9,513 bases of DNA, from the NCBI GenBank assembly GCA_026786065.1, contig JAJAYS010000078.1, positions 1 through 9,513 of the forward strand, written 5' to 3'. The notes below the pieces were generated by a model. That model saw only the letters and a program-made list of their open reading frames with translations. It was not told where the DNA came from and searched no databases. Shown here in pieces: positions 7,607 to 9,513 of this stretch. The translations under genes were made by a program, and so were the position numbers. Numbering within the stretch: position 1 is the first letter of the stretch; each line of letters starts with the position of its first letter. The stretch is from Polaromonas sp. Its GTDB lineage: Bacteria; Pseudomonadota; Gammaproteobacteria; Burkholderiales; Burkholderiaceae_C.

Positions 7607-7861
7607 ATGCAAACGCCTGACATTGCGCAACTTTTCATGAATGGTCGCAGCCAAGCCGTCCGGCTGCCCAAGTCGTATCGCTTTGAAGGTACCGAAGTGC
7701 GCATCGAAAAAGTCGGGAACAGTGTCGTGCTGACGCCGGTGGCGCAAGACCGCTGGCGCGCGCTGGAAGACGCGCTGATGGCGTTTGAGTTCGAGCCCGG
7801 CTTTCAGCTTGAGCGTCCGGCCCCGATGCCGGCTTCGCCGCGCGAGGAATTGTTTCCGTGA
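7607..7861 (+). CDS. vapB: VapB-type antitoxin, AbrB/SpoVT domain
   Basis: The 84-residue product has an N-terminal swapped-hairpin AbrB-type DNA-binding domain (about 7-44), seen as LFMNGRSQAVRLPKSYRF and VRIEKVGNSVVLTP. This is the standard VapB form. The C-terminal tail, rich in Phe, Pro and Glu and ending EELFP, is where VapB antitoxins wrap the toxin active site. It should neutralise VapC and, with it, repress its own promoter at the inverted repeat just upstream. Its stop overlaps the vapC GTG start by four bases (GTGA), so the pair is translationally coupled. The gene is unusual in position: it lies between methylmalonyl-CoA mutase and meaB, genes that are normally adjacent in related bacteria. 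Confidence 0.9.
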   Translation: MQTPDIAQLFMNGRSQAVRLPKSYRFEGTEVRIEKVGNSVVLTPVAQDRWRALEDALMAFEFEPGFQLERPAPMPASPREELFP

Positions 7862-8256
7862 AGTACATGCTGCACACCACCATCTGCATCTATCTGATCG
7901 CCAATCGGTCGCTCGAATTGGTCAGCAAGTTTCGCGAAAAAGATCAAGACGGCATTGGCGTTTCTGTCATCGTGGCATCCGAGCTGGCCTACGGCGTGGC
8001 CAAGAGCCGCATGGTCGAAAAAAACCGGGCTACGCTCGATGTTTTTCTGAGTGGCCTGAACGTGCAGGCGATGACGGACAAGGTGATCTGGCACTACGCC
8101 GATTTGCGCTGCAAGCTCGAAGGGCAAGGCCGAATCATTGGCGAAAACGACCAGTGGATCGCCGCGCATGCGCTGGCCAGTGACGCCATACTGGTCACGA
8201 ACAACCGCAAGGATTTCGACCGTGTCGATGGTCTGCGGGTGGAAAACTGGGTATGA
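7858..8256 (+). CDS. vapC: VapC-type PIN-domain toxin, first catalytic Asp replaced by His
   Basis: The 132-residue product is a PIN-domain protein. Active VapC toxins are Mg2+-dependent ribonucleases that cut initiator tRNA or rRNA. The GTG start at 7858 gives the family-like opening MKYMLHTTICIYLI, with GAGGA nine bases upstream; an ATG at 7867 would remove the first strand. The family consensus here is LDTNICIYLI, so His6 replaces the first catalytic Asp and Thr8 replaces the Asn. The other acidic residues are kept: Glu42 (SELAYGVAKS), Asp98 (GENDQWIAAHAL) and the LVTNNRKDF segment (112-120). Losing a metal-binding Asp should abolish or strongly reduce cleavage. The reading frame is otherwise intact and of normal length, which suggests the protein is still made. 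Its stop overlaps the meaB start (ATGA), so it also serves as the upstream cistron for meaB. Confidence 0.9.
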   Translation: MKYMLHTTICIYLIANRSLELVSKFREKDQDGIGVSVIVASELAYGVAKSRMVEKNRATLDVFLSGLNVQAMTDKVIWHYADLRCKLEGQGRIIGENDQWIAAHALASDAILVTNNRKDFDRVDGLRVENWV

Positions 8257-9320
8257 CGTTGCCGTTAGCGGTCGGCATCATGCAGCAGTGCCCGGTTGCC
8301 GCCAATGCCATCCTGGGCGCAGAACCGGCAGTCCAGCGCCGCGCCATCGCCAAAGCCATCACCCTGCTTGAATCCACCCGCGCCGACCACCGCACTCAGG
8401 GCGACGAACTGCTCACTGCGCTGCTGCCCCACACCGGCGCATCGTTCCGGCTTGGAATCAGCGGCGTGCCCGGCGTCGGCAAATCGACCTTCATCGAAGT
8501 GCTGGGACTCTATTTGATAGCGCGCGGTCACCGGGTCGCGGTGCTCACCATCGACCCGTCGTCGTCGCTGTCCGGCGGCTCCATCCTGGGCGACAAGACG
8601 CGCATGGAAAAGCTCTCGGTACACGAGCGCGCCTACATCCGGCCCAGCCCATCGAGCGGCACCCTCGGTGGCGTGGCCGAGAAAACGCGTGAAGCCATGC
8701 TGGTCTGCGAAGCCGCTGGCTACGACATTGTCATCGTCGAAACCGTCGGCGTTGGCCAGAGCGAAACAGCGGTGGCCAACATGACCGACCTGTTCGTGCT
8801 GATGCAACTACCCAATTCAGGCGATGACCTGCAGGCGATCAAGAAGGGCGTGATGGAGCTGGCCGAGCTGGTCCTCATCAACAAGGCCGACATCGACCCT
8901 GATGCGGCGATGCGGGCCGAAGCGCAGATCACCTCGGCAATGCGGCATTTCGGCCTGGTCAACAACGCGATGGGCGGCCCTCACGCTGAGGAACAAGCTC
9001 CCCACTGGCAGCCGCGTGTCCTGAAGCTGAGCGCGCTACACGGCCGGGGCGTGAAAGAATTTTGGGCCGCAGTGACCGAGTTCAGGACGCTGCAAACCAC
9101 AAACGGCCGGCTCGACGCCAAACGCAAGCAGCAGGCGCTGAGCTGGATGTGGGTGCGCATCGAGGCCGGTTTGAAGCAGGCCTTTCGCAGCGACCCGGCA
9201 GTAAGCCAGCTGCTGCCGTCCCTCGTGGCCGATGTGGTCAGCGGTCGGCTTCCGGCCTCAATTGCAGCACGAAATCTGCTTTCAGCCCAATCAAATCGGG
9301 CGCAATCAGCTACAAAATAA
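8253..9320 (+). CDS. meaB: Methylmalonyl-CoA mutase-associated GTPase MeaB (ArgK family)
   Basis: The 355-residue G3E-type GTPase binds methylmalonyl-CoA mutase, gates cobalamin loading and protects the enzyme from inactivation. Visible motifs are the P-loop GVPGVGKST (71-79), DPSSS (101-105), GDKTRM (113-118), the Walker-B-like region IVETVGVGQSE (161-171), the guanine-specificity motif NKAD (210-213) and a G5-like SAL (260-262). The C-terminal part (from about 290) matches the dimerisation region of the family. The ATG at 8253 overlaps the vapC stop and has only a weak GGTGGA upstream, so translation probably depends on ribosomes finishing vapC. ATG 8280 is a possible alternative. No promoter is seen between vapC and meaB. 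The last codons and stop lie within the short GCTAC...ATAGC hairpin at 9309. Confidence 0.95.
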   Translation: MTLPLAVGIMQQCPVAANAILGAEPAVQRRAIAKAITLLESTRADHRTQGDELLTALLPHTGASFRLGISGVPGVGKSTFIEVLGLYLIARGHRVAVLTIDPSSSLSGGSILGDKTRMEKLSVHERAYIRPSPSSGTLGGVAEKTREAMLVCEAAGYDIVIVETVGVGQSETAVANMTDLFVLMQLPNSGDDLQAIKKGVMELAELVLINKADIDPDAAMRAEAQITSAMRHFGLVNNAMGGPHAEEQAPHWQPRVLKLSALHGRGVKEFWAAVTEFRTLQTTNGRLDAKRKQQALSWMWVRIEAGLKQAFRSDPAVSQLLPSLVADVVSGRLPASIAARNLLSAQSNRAQSATK

Positions 9321-9325
9321 ATAGC
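9309..9325 (+). repeat. Short AT-rich hairpin GCTAC-N7-ATAGC at the meaB stop
   Basis: This copy has the same 5-7-5 layout and nearly the same arms as the hairpin at 5275-5291, with one mismatch (C against A). The TAA stop of meaB is inside its loop. The preceding bases from 9289 (CAAATCGGGCGCAATCA) also resemble the flank I recall of a Comamonadaceae dispersed repeat. It may therefore be a shortened insertion that supplied the current meaB C-terminus. Confidence 0.35.
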
Positions 9326-9342
9326 GACTAGAGAGAGCGACC

Positions 9343-9513
9343 ATGCAACTGATACTCGAAGAACTTGAAAAAAAGCGCGCTGCCGCACGCCTGGGTGGCG
9401 GGCAAAAGCGCATAGCCGCGCAGCACGGCAAGGGCAAGCTGACCGCGCGTGAGCGACTGGAATTGCTGCTGGACGAAGGCACCTTCGAAGAATGGGACAT
9501 GTTTGTCGAGCAC
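9343..9513 (+). CDS. pccB: Propionyl-CoA carboxylase beta subunit, N-terminal fragment
   Basis: Fifty-seven codons are visible before the window ends. The opening [20 protein letters not shown], then [32 protein letters not shown], is the standard start of acyl-CoA carboxylase carboxyltransferase subunits (PccB type). The enzyme, with a biotin-carrying alpha subunit, carboxylates propionyl-CoA to (S)-methylmalonyl-CoA. GAGAG at 9331-9335 gives a good ribosome site seven bases before the ATG. Placement 22 bases after meaB and downstream of the mutase supports the propionyl-CoA assignment over acetyl-CoA or methylcrotonyl-CoA relatives, since all are alike at the N-terminus. The gene is intact as far as it is seen. 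Confidence 0.9.
   Translation, partial: MQLILEELEKKRAAARLGGGQKRIAAQHGKGKLTARERLELLLDEGTFEEWDMFVEH

Noticed and set aside
1..9513. CRISPR array, tRNA or rRNA gene, or insertion sequence
   Set aside because: No regularly spaced direct repeats, no cloverleaf or rRNA stretch, and no transposase or terminal inverted repeats were seen on either strand. No target-site duplication was visible around vapBC.

Overview
The window is GC-rich, densely coding bacterial DNA. The gene order mutase, MeaB GTPase, propionyl-CoA carboxylase beta, the lipoproteins with a Gly run after the lipobox Cys, and the protein sequences all suggest a betaproteobacterium, most likely Burkholderiales/Comamonadaceae (Polaromonas/Rhodoferax/Acidovorax-like). 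This placement is inference; no rRNA or marker gene is present.

Left part (1-1930): a minus-strand M14 zinc carboxypeptidase-like lipoprotein whose C-terminus lies outside the window, divergent from dusA, which encodes a tRNA dihydrouridine synthase. A 401-base gap with no convincing gene follows dusA.

Middle part (2332-5228): three exported proteins on the plus strand. The first is a lipoprotein with a seven-repeat Asp-box (BNR-like) beta-propeller. After a 166-base spacer with no clear terminator comes a small lipoprotein with a DUF7151-like module. Seven bases later comes a DUF4198-family periplasmic protein, a family linked to nickel/cobalt uptake. The last two look like one transcription unit.

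Right part (5384-9513): the propionate / methylmalonyl-CoA module. A full single-chain B12-dependent methylmalonyl-CoA mutase is followed by a vapBC-type toxin-antitoxin pair, then meaB (the mutase-protecting GTPase) and the first 57 codons of pccB (propionyl-CoA carboxylase carboxyltransferase subunit). Together these interconvert propionyl-CoA and succinyl-CoA and keep the mutase active.

The most unusual point is the toxin-antitoxin pair sitting inside this metabolic operon. vapB overlaps vapC by GTGA, and vapC overlaps meaB by ATGA, so meaB translation is probably coupled to that of the toxin. VapC also carries His where the family has its first catalytic Asp, so the toxin is probably inactive and may be kept as a translational bridge. 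A perfect 10-bp inverted repeat upstream of vapB is the likely autoregulatory operator, and a TTGACA -35-like hexamer overlaps the mutase stop codon.
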